38,076 nucleotides of DNA from Betaproteobacteria bacterium (lineage in GTDB: Bacteria; Pseudomonadota; Gammaproteobacteria; Burkholderiales; Burkholderiaceae). The DNA lies in the NCBI GenBank assembly GCA_018969885.1, contig JAGWXN010000003.1:1-38076 (forward strand), written 5' to 3'. The notes below the pieces were generated by a model that did no database searches, was not told where the DNA came from, and saw only the letters and a program-made list of their open reading frames with translations. Made by a program: the position numbers and the translations under genes. Positions 1-8,900 of this stretch are shown here, in pieces (within the stretch, counting starts at the first letter, position 1; each line of letters starts with the position of its first letter).

Positions 1-603
1 AAGTCCTCGCTCATCAAAGCCTGCCTTAATCAGTACGCCAAGCAGGGCCTGCGGCTGATCGAAGTCGACAAAAGTGATCTTGCCGACCTCTATGACATTG
101 TTGAACTGGTGGCCGATCGCCCTGAGCGCTTCGTTGTGTTCTGCGATGACCTGTCGTTTGAGGAAGGCGAGCCCGGATACAAGGCGCTCAAATCGGCGCT
201 GGACGGATCGGTGGCGGCGCAGTCAGACAATGTGCTGATCTATGCCACCTCCAATCGCCGGCATCTTATGCCGGAAAAAATGAGCGAGAACCTCACGGCG
301 AAACACCAGGAAGACGGCGAAATTCATCCTGGTGAAACAGTCGAGGAAAAAATCTCACTCTCCGAGCGCTTCGGGCTGTGGGTGTCGTTCTACCCGTTCC
401 GCCAGGAGGAATACCTCGAGGTGGTCGCGCACTGGCTTCATCACTTCGGCTGCTCAGCAGCCGACATCGAAGACGCTCGCGGCGATGCGCTTCGTTTCGC
501 GCTTGAGCGTGGTTCGCGCTCCGGTCGGGTCGCCTGGCAGTTTGCGCGCGACTGGGCCGGCCAGGCGCGCCTGAAGCCAGCGCGGGCCGGCCGCCGCCGC
601 TAG
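1..603 (+). CDS. DUF815 family AAA-type ATPase, 3' part (5' end outside window)
   Basis: The frame is open from base 1, so the gene starts before the window; about 200 C-terminal residues are present. The first visible residues, KSSLIKA, look like the tail of a Walker A motif (GTGKSS), cut by the window edge. A Walker B-like stretch (FVVFCDDLSF) lies near residue 41-50, and a sensor-like segment (LIYATSNRRHLMP) about 40 residues later. The order and spacing match the DUF815 ATP-binding family, single-domain AAA-like proteins of unknown role. In Burkholderiales this gene commonly sits beside mutT, zapD and yacG, as here. The C-terminus is Arg/Ala-rich. The stop is TAG at 601-603, 16 bases before mutT. 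The family call is confident; no substrate is known to me. Confidence 0.85.
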   Translation, partial: KSSLIKACLNQYAKQGLRLIEVDKSDLADLYDIVELVADRPERFVVFCDDLSFEEGEPGYKALKSALDGSVAAQSDNVLIYATSNRRHLMPEKMSENLTAKHQEDGEIHPGETVEEKISLSERFGLWVSFYPFRQEEYLEVVAHWLHHFGCSAADIEDARGDALRFALERGSRSGRVAWQFARDWAGQARLKPARAGRRR

Positions 604-619
604 ACCCGGGCAGCGCACC

Positions 620-1087
620 GTGTCGACGTCCGCGCCCGCCCGCACCCAGGCTGCCACTGAGGGGGCGGCGTCGACCACGCCCGTCGACTCACGCGCCCCG
701 GTCGAGGTGGCGGTAGGCGTCCTGCGTCGCGCGGATGGTGCGCTCCTCTTCGCCCAACGCCCCGAGGGCAAGCCCTACGCGGGGTGGTGGGAGTTCCCCG
801 GCGGTAAGGTTGAGGCGGGTGAAAGCGTGGTCGAGGCGCTGACCCGCGAACTGCAGGAGGAACTCGGCATCCTGATCGACGATGGCGAGCCGCTCGAAGT
901 GGTCGAGTTCTCCTATCCGCACGCCCGGGTGCGTCTTCATTTTCTGGTGGTGAGCCGCTGGCGTGGCGAGCCCAGCTCGCGCGAGGGTCAGGCGTTTAGC
1001 TGGCAGCAACCGGCGGCGGTGGCGGTGGGTCCGCTGCTTCCCGCGTCGGTACCGGTGATCGAAAGGCTCGCTGCGGGCGCAGCCTAG
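620..1087 (+). CDS. mutT: MutT-type Nudix hydrolase (8-oxo-dGTP diphosphatase family)
   Basis: This 155-residue protein carries a full Nudix box, GGKVEAGE followed by seven residues and then RELQEELGI (roughly residues 56-80). The box binds Mg2+ and hydrolyses nucleoside diphosphate-X bonds. The flanking FAQRPEGKPYAGWWEFPGGK is typical of MutT, which removes 8-oxo-dGTP from the nucleotide pool. The assigned GTG start at 620 gives about 27 low-complexity residues before the conserved PVEVAVGVL strand, so the true start may lie further in; no good Shine-Dalgarno was seen. It follows the DUF815 gene by 16 bases and is probably co-transcribed with it. Its stop codon overlaps that of convergent yacG by three bases. 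Confidence 0.88.
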   Translation: MSTSAPARTQAATEGAASTTPVDSRAPVEVAVGVLRRADGALLFAQRPEGKPYAGWWEFPGGKVEAGESVVEALTRELQEELGILIDDGEPLEVVEFSYPHARVRLHFLVVSRWRGEPSSREGQAFSWQQPAAVAVGPLLPASVPVIERLAAGAA

Positions 1088-1317
1088 TGCATGCTCTTGG
1101 ACGAGGGGTGAGGCTCTGGGCTCGCCTCGGCCGGGTCGGTGGGATCGAGCGGGGCGCCTGCGATCCGGTACTGCTCGCTTGCCCAGGCGCCCAGATCGAT
1201 GCGCTTACAGCGTTCAGAGCAGAACGGACGCCAACGGTTGGTTGGGCTGTACTCGGTCTTGCGGGCGCAGGCCGGGCAGTCAACGAGCAGCGCGCGGGAC
1301 GGACCAGACACGGCCAT
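1084..1317 (-). CDS. yacG: DNA gyrase inhibitor YacG, small zinc-ribbon protein
   Basis: A 77-residue protein with the four-cysteine zinc site of YacG: CPAC (C14, C17) and CSERC (C33, C37), followed by the conserved KRIDLGAWASEQYRI segment. In E. coli, YacG binds GyrB and inhibits gyrase; that role is taken from the family. The C-terminus after the core is Pro/Glu/Ser-rich and probably disordered. It lies six bases downstream of zapD in the same direction, the usual zapD-yacG pairing. The end overlaps mutT by four bases, a tail-to-tail arrangement in which two TAG stop codons interlock. Confidence 0.92.
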   Translation of the reverse strand: MAVSGPSRALLVDCPACARKTEYSPTNRWRPFCSERCKRIDLGAWASEQYRIAGAPLDPTDPAEASPEPHPSSKSMH

Positions 1318-1323
1318 CTGCGA

Positions 1324-2148
1324 TCAGAGGTTGCAGAGCGCCAGCTCGAAATCGACATCGCCCTCGAACGCACGGGGCCGCTGGTCACCGGTTTGCGAAG
1401 TGAAGCGGATCCAGAGCAGATAGCGGTTGGCGCTGATTTCGGGGATGGCGCCCAACGTGGGATCGAGCCTGACCTGCACCATCTGATAAATACGCCCGCC
1501 TAGCGGCTGCTGGTAGCTTGCCTGCTGAGAAGAGACGCGCACCCAGGTGCCGCTGCGCCGTAGGAGGCCGAGCACCACGGTGAGCGCCACCTGAAGCGGC
1601 TGGAGCGGCGCCGCCCACCGGATGATGTCTTCGCGGCGAGCCTCCGCCGGCCGGTTTTGCCAGGCGTAGTAAGAGGGAAGGTCAAACTCGCAGGCGCCCC
1701 CCGCAATACCCGTTCGGCTGCGGATGCTCATCAGCCATTCGTTGTCGCGCAGGTTTTGTCCGGTGCGCCCGCTCAGGCGGGTGAGCCCGCCCACGGCGTC
1801 CTCGATGCGAGCGAGCGTGGCCTCAAGCGCGTCAACCGACACGGAGGGATTGCCGCGGAATGAACTGATGGTCTGGCGCTGCCGTTCGAACTCCTGCAGA
1901 AGGTCTGAACGCAGATCGCCCCGCGCTGTCACTTCCAGGATTTCGAACAGCGTGAGAAGCGCAACGTGGTGATCATGAGCGTCATCGCGCAGCGAAAAAA
2001 TCTCGAAGCGCTCGAACAGGTCTTCCAGGCGCAACAAGGCGCGTATCCGCTCGTTGAGGGGATACTCGTATTGCAGCAGAGGGCGATGCGGAACCACGCG
2101 CGTCTGCCGGCCGCTTGCCACGACTGAAATGCCTGCCTGGGCGCTCAT
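1324..2148 (-). CDS. zapD: Cell division protein ZapD (FtsZ-associated)
   Basis: The protein has the ZapD (former DUF1342/YacF) signature: [19 protein letters not shown] near the N-terminus, an all-helical middle with [10 protein letters not shown], and a C-terminal beta-rich part with YQMVQV and LLWIRF. ZapD cross-links FtsZ filaments at the division ring in the cytoplasm. From the ATG at 2148 it is 274 residues. An in-frame TTG at 2166 would add six more, and neither has a clear Shine-Dalgarno. Known homologs begin almost directly at the FEHPLNE-like motif, so about 28 N-terminal residues here are extra or the real start is an internal GTG. It sits between coaE and yacG, the standard proteobacterial cluster. 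Confidence 0.9.
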   Translation of the reverse strand: MSAQAGISVVASGRQTRVVPHRPLLQYEYPLNERIRALLRLEDLFERFEIFSLRDDAHDHHVALLTLFEILEVTARGDLRSDLLQEFERQRQTISSFRGNPSVSVDALEATLARIEDAVGGLTRLSGRTGQNLRDNEWLMSIRSRTGIAGGACEFDLPSYYAWQNRPAEARREDIIRWAAPLQPLQVALTVVLGLLRRSGTWVRVSSQQASYQQPLGGRIYQMVQVRLDPTLGAIPEISANRYLLWIRFTSQTGDQRPRAFEGDVDFELALCNL

Positions 2149-2218
2149 CTGCCGATTCTGGCCCAAAGGCCATGGGAATTCAAACGAAAAATGGGGTAGG
2201 GGCTCTCAGGCGGGCCGC

Positions 2219-2860
2219 TTACGGTGTAACGGCAGTCACCGCCGCCTGCGAGGCGAGGGCCTGATAGATCGCATGCAGGGCATCAACCTGCGGCCCCAGG
2301 GCGGCTGGCTCGCCGCTGTTGTCGATCCGGTCGTCGGCGACGGCGAGCCGCGCTTCGCGGGTGGCTTGCGCGGCAAGAATGGCGAGGACCTGTTCGCGTG
2401 GCAGGTGGCTGCGCCGCATCACGCGTTCAATTTGAACCTCGACCGGGCAGTCAACCACGAGCAGGCGGTGCGCCCGCTCGCGCCAGGCGCCCGATTCCAC
2501 CAGAAGCGGCACCACCAGCACCACGTAGCAGCCAGTGGCAGCGTCGATCTCGCGCTGTGACTGCTCGCGGATCATGGGATGAAGAATGGCCTCCAGGCGC
2601 TTGCGTGCCGCGGGATCTGAGAACGCGCGCGCGCGCATGGCGGCGCGATCAAGCCGTCCATCTTCGGCGATCACCTCGGGGCCAAAGGTCGCGCTGATTG
2701 CGGGCATGGCCGCGCCCGCCGGCCCGGTGAGTGCGTGGGCGATCAGATCGGTGTCCACCAGCGTGGCGCCCAGGGCGGCAAAGCGATCAGCCACCGTTGA
2801 TTTGCCGCTGCCGATGCCGCCGGTCAGGCCGATGATGAATCGAGAGGGAGGAAGGGTCAT
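2219..2860 (-). CDS. coaE: Dephospho-CoA kinase
   Basis: CoaE phosphorylates the ribose 3'-hydroxyl of dephospho-CoA, the last step of coenzyme A synthesis. The 213-residue length is normal. A P-loop, GGIGSGKS, lies at residues 14-21, followed by VDTDLIAH (35-42), which holds the conserved Asp, then HPMIR, the [12 protein letters not shown] strand and a VDCP segment before the Arg-rich lid. The C-terminal VDDRIDNSG is a family hallmark. It is transcribed after pilD (27-base gap) and before zapD (about 70 bases). The pilD-coaE-zapD-yacG order is a widespread proteobacterial arrangement without an obvious functional link. Confidence 0.95.
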   Translation of the reverse strand: MTLPPSRFIIGLTGGIGSGKSTVADRFAALGATLVDTDLIAHALTGPAGAAMPAISATFGPEVIAEDGRLDRAAMRARAFSDPAARKRLEAILHPMIREQSQREIDAATGCYVVLVVPLLVESGAWRERAHRLLVVDCPVEVQIERVMRRSHLPREQVLAILAAQATREARLAVADDRIDNSGEPAALGPQVDALHAIYQALASQAAVTAVTP

Positions 2861-2887
2861 GGGAACAGGAAGGGCAGAGCGTTCGGG

Positions 2888-3730
2888 TCAGCTGCCGACC
2901 AGCCAGTCGGTCAGGGCGGGGTGGGTAAAGAGGGCGATCAGGCCTGCGGCGGCAAGCCATGGCCCGAAGGCAATCGGGGCCAGGGGTTCGCGCAGGCGCG
3001 TGAGCCCGCCAAGGATGGCAAAGCCCGCGCCTGCCGCGCAAGCGAGAAGCAGCACCGCCGGCAGGGGCTGCCAGCCCAGCCAGGCGCCGATCGCAGCGAG
3101 CAGCTTGAAGTCGCCATAGCCCATGCCTTCCCGGCCGGTAACCAGCCGGAATCCATGGTGGATTGACCATAGGCAAAGGTAGCCCGCCATGGCGCCCAAC
3201 ACGGCCTGCTCGATGGGCACCCACACGCCCGTGAGGTTGATGGCGAGCCCGGTCCAGACGAGCGGCAGCGTGATGGCATCGGGCAGCAGCTGGGTATCGA
3301 CATCGATCAGTGCCGCGGCAAGCAGCGCTGCAACAAGCAGCATGGCGCTCGCGGCCGCTGCGCTCGGGCCGAACCGGGCCACGCAGAGCGCGAAGAGTGC
3401 AGCGGTCACAAGCTCAACCAGCGGGTAGCGAATGCTGATTGCTGTGCTGCAGGCCGCGCACCGGCCGCGGAGCGCCAGCCAGCTCGCAACCGGGATCAGA
3501 TCGCGAAGCCTCAGGGTCTTTGCGCACGCCGGGCAATGCGAGCGCGGCTGAATCAGGTCAAAGCGTGCGGTGGCGGCGATGGCTTCGCCGCGGAGGTCGG
3601 CCGCGTCTTGCTGCCATTGCCGCTCGAGCATTCTTGGCAGGCGATAAATCACCACGTTAAGGAAACTGCCGATCAGCAGGCCCGCCACACCGGCCGCCCC
3701 CATGGCCCACTGAGCGTCGGTGGCCGACAT
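2888..3730 (-). CDS. pilD: Type IV prepilin peptidase / N-methyltransferase PilD
   Basis: A polytopic inner-membrane aspartyl protease that cleaves prepilin leaders and methylates the new N-terminus. The N-terminal segment with GSFLNVVIYRLP is typical of the family. The zinc-binding cysteine pairs CPAC (C66, C69) and CAAC (C91, C94) are both present, so this is the bifunctional form. The two protease aspartates lie in LIDVDTQLLPD (about 141-151) and GMGYGDFK (D207). Seven or eight hydrophobic segments are visible in 280 residues. Its ATG overlaps the stop of the corC-type gene (ATGA), indicating translational coupling. In related genomes pilB and pilC usually precede pilD; they are absent here, so its substrates must be encoded elsewhere. 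Confidence 0.93.
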   Translation of the reverse strand: MSATDAQWAMGAAGVAGLLIGSFLNVVIYRLPRMLERQWQQDAADLRGEAIAATARFDLIQPRSHCPACAKTLRLRDLIPVASWLALRGRCAACSTAISIRYPLVELVTAALFALCVARFGPSAAAASAMLLVAALLAAALIDVDTQLLPDAITLPLVWTGLAINLTGVWVPIEQAVLGAMAGYLCLWSIHHGFRLVTGREGMGYGDFKLLAAIGAWLGWQPLPAVLLLACAAGAGFAILGGLTRLREPLAPIAFGPWLAAAGLIALFTHPALTDWLVGS

Positions 3731-5046
3731 CAGGCGCTCGCCGCGATGTCGTCGGCCTGCTCGCGCCCAGACGATGGGTTGGCGGGCATCAGACGGAGCC
3801 GCGCGCGTCGCACCATCCGGTCTTCGACGTGCTGGATTTCGACCACGATAGGACCAAAGCGAAGCCCAACACTCGACTCCGGAAGATCTTGTAGCGCTTC
3901 GAGGATCAGCCCATTGAGGGTACGTGGACCGTCGAGTGGAAAGCGGGTGCCGAGCCGACGGTTCAGTTCACGCAGGCTCACCGATCCGTCAACCTCAATC
4001 TCGCCAGCGCTGTCCCAGTGCAGATCGGAGTCCGAGCCACCCGGCGTGGTGGTGGTGAATTCGCCAATGATTTCCTCGATGATGTCTTCCAGGGTGACCA
4101 GCCCCAGGACCTCGCCGTATTCGTCGACCACCAATCCGATTCGCTGCCGGCTTTCCTGGAAGAACTGCAGCTGCGAAAACACAGCGGTTCCGCTCGGAAT
4201 GAAGTAAGGCTCGATCAGCAACTCACGCAGATCGGCGGTATCGAAGCTGTCGCGCTGCAACAGGGAGAGGGCGCGTCGCACATGGAGCATGCCCACCACG
4301 CGATTGATCTCGCCCTCGAACACTGGAAGCTTGTTGTGATAGCAGGTGGCAAGCTGCTCGCGAAGGCCAGCCTCGCCAGTTGCGAGGTCGAGTGCCTCGA
4401 TGCGACTGCGCGGGATCATCACGTCATCGACCGTGATCCGCTCGAGGTCGAAGAGGTTGAGCAGAATCGAGCGGTGTTTGGCCGGAAAGAAATGGCCTGA
4501 CTCAAGCACGATGGTGCGCATTTCATCGAGCGACAACCGGGTCTGCTGCGGCTCGCGCGGATCAATGCCCACGACCGCGAGCAAGCGCCCCACAATCAGG
4601 TTCACTCCCCAGACCGCGGGCGCAAACAAGGTCATCAGCATGCGCAGCGGGTAGGCCGCCGGTAGCGCAACGCGCTCGGGCCAGGTGGCCCCGATCACCT
4701 TCGGGGTGATTTCGGCAAAGATGATGAGCACCAGCGCCACCAATGCGGTGGCCGCCAGCAGCACGGTATCGTTGTGTCCGAAGGCGCGAATGGCAAGCGA
4801 CGTGACGATCGCAGTGACCGCGGTGTTGACCAGGTTGTTGCCCAGCAAAATGGTGCCAAGCAGACGGTCGGTCTGGCTGAGAAGCGACGAGGCGAGACGC
4901 GCGCTTCGGCGCCCCTGTCGCACCAGATGCCCGAGCCGGAACCGGTTCAACGCCATCATGCTGGTCTCTGCGATGGAAAAAAAACCAGAGATCAGCACCA
5001 ACACGACGAGCGCGATCAGAGAGACCCAGAGCGGAATAGCATCCAA
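3730..5046 (-). CDS. HlyC/CorC family protein (DUF21 + CBS pair + CorC_HlyC domain)
   Basis: At 438 residues it shows the full family architecture. There is a DUF21/CNNM transmembrane domain at about 1-190, beginning with LISGFFSIAETSMMALNR. A pair of CBS domains follows at about 205-330, containing DDVMIPRSRIEALD and GLVVDEYGEVLGLVTLEDI. The C-terminal CorC_HlyC domain lies at about 345-425. Members are linked to Mg2+/Co2+ export or resistance, though the transported ion is not settled for most. The motif EITPKVIGATWPERVALP is typical of the transmembrane domain. It is the first gene of the minus-strand operon that continues into pilD through an ATGA overlap. About 118 bases separate it from the divergent dehydratase gene at 5165. 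Confidence 0.9.
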   Translation of the reverse strand: MDAIPLWVSLIALVVLVLISGFFSIAETSMMALNRFRLGHLVRQGRRSARLASSLLSQTDRLLGTILLGNNLVNTAVTAIVTSLAIRAFGHNDTVLLAATALVALVLIIFAEITPKVIGATWPERVALPAAYPLRMLMTLFAPAVWGVNLIVGRLLAVVGIDPREPQQTRLSLDEMRTIVLESGHFFPAKHRSILLNLFDLERITVDDVMIPRSRIEALDLATGEAGLREQLATCYHNKLPVFEGEINRVVGMLHVRRALSLLQRDSFDTADLRELLIEPYFIPSGTAVFSQLQFFQESRQRIGLVVDEYGEVLGLVTLEDIIEEIIGEFTTTTPGGSDSDLHWDSAGEIEVDGSVSLRELNRRLGTRFPLDGPRTLNGLILEALQDLPESSVGLRFGPIVVEIQHVEDRMVRRARLRLMPANPSSGREQADDIAASA

Positions 5047-5164
5047 GCGGAGTGGTAGAGAGTTGAAACCGGCTTAGCCTACCGTAAACAGCTGCCTGCC
5101 GCATCGTGAGCCCTAAGGCGCCTGGTTGATACACTGCCGTCCGTCAAGTCATTGGAGCCCGCTC

Positions 5165-6961
5165 ATGTCGTCCAACGATTCTGCCCGCCCACCCCGTCTT
5201 CGTTCTCGCGCATGGTTCGATAATCCCGACAATCCGGGCATGACCGCGCTCTATCTCGAGCGCTACATGAACTTTGGCCTCACGCTGGATGAGTTGCGCA
5301 CCAGTGGCAAGCCCATCATCGGCATCGCGCAGACGGGCAGTGACCTCTCGCCCTGTAACCGCCACCATGTCGAGCTCGCCTCGCGGGTGCGCGACGGCAT
5401 TCGCGATGCCGGCGGCATTCCGATCGAGTTTCCCGTGCACCCGATTCAGGAAACCGGCAAGCGCCCCACCGCAGCGCTTGATCGCAATCTCGCCTATCTG
5501 ACCCTGGTTGAGGTGCTACACGGCTACCCGATGGACGGTGTGGTGCTCACTACGGGCTGCGACAAGACCACACCGGCCATGCTGATGGGCGCGGCGACCG
5601 TGGATCTGCCCGCGATCGTGCTATCGGGCGGGCCGATGCTCAATGGCTACTATGGCGGCGGGCTCGCCGGCTCCGGCACCATCGTCTGGTATGCGCGCCA
5701 GGAACTCGCGGCCGGCAGGATCAACTACGACAAATTTCTCGAGATGGTGGCCTCGGGCGCGCCGTCGGCGGGCCACTGCAACACCATGGGCACGGCGCTA
5801 TCGATGAATTCGCTTGCCGAGGCGCTGGGCATGTCGCTTCCGGGTTGCGCAGCCATCCCCGCGCCGTATCGCGAACGCGCGCAGATGGCTTATCAGACCG
5901 GACGCCGCATCGTAGCGATGGTGGCAGAAGACCTGCGGCCGTCGAAAATCATGACGCGCGCTGCGTTTGACAATGCGATTGTTGCAGCGAGTGCGCTGGG
6001 CGCATCGACCAACTGCCCGCCGCATGTCACCGCCATTGCCCGCCACATGGGGGTGCCGCTTGAGATCACCGACTGGGACCGGATCGGCTATGACATTCCG
6101 CTCCTCGTAAACTGTATGCCAGCGGGTGAGTACCTGGGCGAGGAGTTTCATCGCGCAGGCGGCGTGCCCGCCGTCATGCATGAGCTTCTGGGCGCGGGCA
6201 AACTGCGCGCCGAGGCGCTCACCGTGTCGGGGCGCACCATTGGCGAGGTTTACGCTCAAACGGTGGCGAGCGACCGTCGGGTGATCCGGTCTTATGCGGA
6301 ACCCATGCTGGGCCAGTCGGGCTTTGCGGTGCTGTCGGGCAACCTGTTCGACTCAGCCGTCATGAAGACCTCGGTGATCTCGCCCGAGTTCCGCAGTCGC
6401 TATCTCGAGAACCCGGCCGACCCCCAGGCCTTTGAGGGGCGTGCGATCGTCTTTGAGGGGCCCGAGGACTACCACGAGCGCATCAACGATCCGTTGCTTG
6501 CGATCGATGCCGACTGCATCCTGTTCATTCGCGGGACCGGGCCAGTCGGATACCCGGGGGCGGCGGAAGTGGTGAACATGCTGCCGCCCGACGCACTGGT
6601 TCGACAGGGCATTACGCTTCTCCCCTGCGTGGGCGATGGCAGGCAGTCGGGCACTTCGGCGAGTCCTTCTATCCTGAATGCGTCGCCCGAATCGGCAGTG
6701 GGGGGGGGCCTTGCGCTCCTTCAGACTGGCGACCGGGTACGAATCGATCTTGGCCGCCGGCGCGCCGACATCTTGGTGAGCGAGGAGGAGTACGAGCGCC
6801 GCCGGGCTGCCTGGACACCTAGTTATCCGGCGAGCCAGACGCCCTGGCAGGAACTGCAGCGTCGCCATGTCACGCAGCTCTCTGATGGCGCCTGCCTGGA
6901 CTTTGCGGTGAACTATCAGCGGATTGCCGTCACCCGCGGCTTGCCGCGTGATAACCACTGA
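5165..6961 (+). CDS. IlvD/Edd family sugar-acid dehydratase (aldonate/arabinonate dehydratase-like)
   Basis: The 598-residue protein is an Fe-S dependent dehydratase. The three cluster cysteines are present: SPCNRHH (C64), [10 protein letters not shown] (C132) and GHCNTMGTA (C205), with the neighbouring Lys134 that is carbamylated in the family. [13 protein letters not shown] carries the conserved catalytic serine region. The motif style ([26 protein letters not shown]) is that of pentonate/aldonate dehydratases rather than branched-chain IlvD; the exact sugar acid cannot be read. The ATG at 5165 is chosen because GGAG at 5154-5157 is well spaced; an upstream in-frame start at 5126 lacks this. 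It appears monocistronic and divergent from the corC-type gene. A run of nine G residues lies in the coding sequence at 6700-6708. Confidence 0.88.
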   Translation: MSSNDSARPPRLRSRAWFDNPDNPGMTALYLERYMNFGLTLDELRTSGKPIIGIAQTGSDLSPCNRHHVELASRVRDGIRDAGGIPIEFPVHPIQETGKRPTAALDRNLAYLTLVEVLHGYPMDGVVLTTGCDKTTPAMLMGAATVDLPAIVLSGGPMLNGYYGGGLAGSGTIVWYARQELAAGRINYDKFLEMVASGAPSAGHCNTMGTALSMNSLAEALGMSLPGCAAIPAPYRERAQMAYQTGRRIVAMVAEDLRPSKIMTRAAFDNAIVAASALGASTNCPPHVTAIARHMGVPLEITDWDRIGYDIPLLVNCMPAGEYLGEEFHRAGGVPAVMHELLGAGKLRAEALTVSGRTIGEVYAQTVASDRRVIRSYAEPMLGQSGFAVLSGNLFDSAVMKTSVISPEFRSRYLENPADPQAFEGRAIVFEGPEDYHERINDPLLAIDADCILFIRGTGPVGYPGAAEVVNMLPPDALVRQGITLLPCVGDGRQSGTSASPSILNASPESAVGGGLALLQTGDRVRIDLGRRRADILVSEEEYERRRAAWTPSYPASQTPWQELQRRHVTQLSDGACLDFAVNYQRIAVTRGLPRDNH

Positions 6962-6980
6962 CCCGAGACGCGCTTGGGCG

Positions 6981-7625
6981 TCAGCGTGACGGGCCGCGAT
7001 ACGGCTCGATGCGCGTGGCATCGAGCACGTAGCCGCTCACGCCCATGCGGGTGTCGCTCCGCCCAACCTTGAGCGTGCCAACGACCCAGACCGCGTCCAT
7101 GGTCTGCAGGGTCTGACGCCGTGCCGACAGCACCTGAATAATCTGATTGGCGGGCGGGGGCGGGGTGTGGATGCATGCGCCCATGTAGGGCACCAGCAGA
7201 AACTCTCGAATATCGCCGCCCAGCATATCGAGCGGCACCACATAGCCTGGGATCCGGATCCGCAGGCCTTCGAGCTCGCCGCGCGTAGGCGCCTGATCCC
7301 ATTGCTCGCGGATTTCTCGCATCAGCGCTTCACTACGCGGATCGCCATCGCTGATGGCTTCAAGCCCCCGTCCTTCGAGAAGCTTGAGCGGGTCCCAATC
7401 TTCCGGCATGAGGTCGTCCCAGCCGATTTCACGTACGCCCCCCCCGATCAGGCGACCCGGAAGCTTGATCGGCTCAGCGGGCCGGGAAGTGGACCCGCTG
7501 CGGGCTGCCGGTGGCTGCGAGGCGGGCGCGCCGCCCGGCTGTGCGAGGCCCTCGTCCGGGGCAAGCACCAGGCAGCTGGCCGTCATGAGCAGGCATAAAA
7601 CACGCAGCAGTCGGTGAGGGGTCAT
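6981..7625 (-). CDS. DUF3299 periplasmic protein of a zinc-type ABC operon
   Basis: The protein (214 residues from the ATG at 7625) has an N-terminal hydrophobic segment, LLRVLCLLMTASCLVLA, that looks like a signal peptide, then a Pro/Ser-rich linker. The DUF3299 core starts at about residue 80 with IGWDDLMPEDWDP. The hallmark block GYVVPLDMLGG, then FLLVPYMGACIHTPPPPANQ, with one Cys and one His, could bind metal; that is inference. An in-frame TTG at 7646 would abut the permease stop. It is the last gene of the ZrgA-ATPase-permease-DUF3299 set, the same order as P. aeruginosa PA4063-PA4066, where this protein is PA4066. Molecular function is unknown. There is 20 bp between its end and the dehydratase gene. 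Confidence 0.82.
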   Translation of the reverse strand: MTPHRLLRVLCLLMTASCLVLAPDEGLAQPGGAPASQPPAARSGSTSRPAEPIKLPGRLIGGGVREIGWDDLMPEDWDPLKLLEGRGLEAISDGDPRSEALMREIREQWDQAPTRGELEGLRIRIPGYVVPLDMLGGDIREFLLVPYMGACIHTPPPPANQIIQVLSARRQTLQTMDAVWVVGTLKVGRSDTRMGVSGYVLDATRIEPYRGPSR

Positions 7626-7646
7626 GGTCGGGGGCAGGTTGGACAA

Positions 7647-8900
7647 TCAGGATCGCGGGGACAGCCCATCGGCAAGCGACAACCGCCACGCACGCAAAGC
7701 GGGCAACAGACTTGCGAGGATACCGGCCGCGAGCACCGCCGCAAGCAACAGCCACTCGCCGGCGCGCAGAAAATCAGTGCCGAGTGCGATGCCAAACTGC
7801 GCCTGTAACGGTGATGCCGCGAACACGGTGAGTAGCGCACCTGCCGCCACCCCCAGCGCAATGCCGCTCAGACAAGCGAGCGTACCTTCGGTTATGAGCA
7901 GCATGACGAGCGTACGCGGGCTTGCGCCCACAGAGCGCAGGATAGCGAGTTCGCGCCGCCTCGCATCCAGCCCGGCCAGAATCACTGACACCAGGCCGGC
8001 CAGACTCGCGAGCGCCACCAGCGCGCCCATCAAGCGAAGCGCGCTCTCACCCACACCCAGCGCCTTCCACAACTCGTCGAGCGTGACCCCTGGCAATACC
8101 GCAGTGAGCGGTTCGTCGGGCTCGGCCTGTAGCCGGCGTTGCACCGAGAAGACCGTGCTTCGCACGCGCAATCCCACCAGGGCCGCTGACACCGAGACCG
8201 GGCGCGCACCCGGGTCCGTCGAGGGCGTCGACCCGCGGGCCGGTCGCACGCCGGTCACCCAGCCTGCGTGAAGCGCATGCATTGACTCAAGGCTGATCAG
8301 CACCGCGCGATCGGCGGGCGAGCCCGATGGCGCGAGGACACCCGTGACGGTGAAGGGCTGATCGTCATGCGAGCCCTCGGCGAGCGGACCGCTGCCGTGA
8401 CTGAGCGTGATCCGGGCACCCGCAGCGAGCCCCAATTGCCGGGCGACCTGCGCACCGATCACCGCTTCGGCGTGGCGACCCTGCTCGCGGCCCTGCGCCA
8501 GCAAGAGCGGCTGGCGATCGCCCACCCTCACATGGCGCAAAAAGCGTTCATCGGTGGCGATCACCGGAAACCCGCGAAAGGTATCGCCGAGCGCAATCGG
8601 CACCACCCAGGCGACCTGGGGCAACTCGCCGATCGCCTCGATTCGCTTCAGGGTCACCGCCTGCGTGGGCGGGCCAAGATGAAACACGGTGTGAAGCAGG
8701 ATTTGCGTGGGGCTGCCGCGTGCGCCCACGATCAGGTCAGTGCCTGAAAGCGCCTGCGAAAAACTTGTGCGGATATCGTGGCGAAGCCGTTCGGTGGCAA
8801 GGAGCAGCAACGTGGACAGCGCAACGGCGGTGATGGTGAGGGCGAGCGTAAAGCGACGGGCCCAGGCGCTCCGTGCAGCGAGCACGATCATGGCCTTCAT
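7647..8900 (-). CDS. ABC transporter permease, FtsX/MacB-like
   Basis: A 417-residue inner-membrane protein. It has one N-terminal transmembrane helix (about 13-33), a large periplasmic domain of about 230 residues, then three helices at roughly 285-310, 335-365 and 385-410. This is the four-helix topology of type VII (MacB/LolCE) ABC permeases. The RRRELAILRSVGASPRTLVMLLI segment between helices 2 and 3 is typical of the FtsX domain. It is preceded by the ATPase gene, whose stop overlaps its ATG by four bases, and followed without a gap by the DUF3299 gene. Type VII systems usually drive mechanotransmission or extraction rather than substrate import, so a simple zinc importer role is not obvious. 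Confidence 0.87.
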   Translation of the reverse strand: MKAMIVLAARSAWARRFTLALTITAVALSTLLLLATERLRHDIRTSFSQALSGTDLIVGARGSPTQILLHTVFHLGPPTQAVTLKRIEAIGELPQVAWVVPIALGDTFRGFPVIATDERFLRHVRVGDRQPLLLAQGREQGRHAEAVIGAQVARQLGLAAGARITLSHGSGPLAEGSHDDQPFTVTGVLAPSGSPADRAVLISLESMHALHAGWVTGVRPARGSTPSTDPGARPVSVSAALVGLRVRSTVFSVQRRLQAEPDEPLTAVLPGVTLDELWKALGVGESALRLMGALVALASLAGLVSVILAGLDARRRELAILRSVGASPRTLVMLLITEGTLACLSGIALGVAAGALLTVFAASPLQAQFGIALGTDFLRAGEWLLLAAVLAAGILASLLPALRAWRLSLADGLSPRS

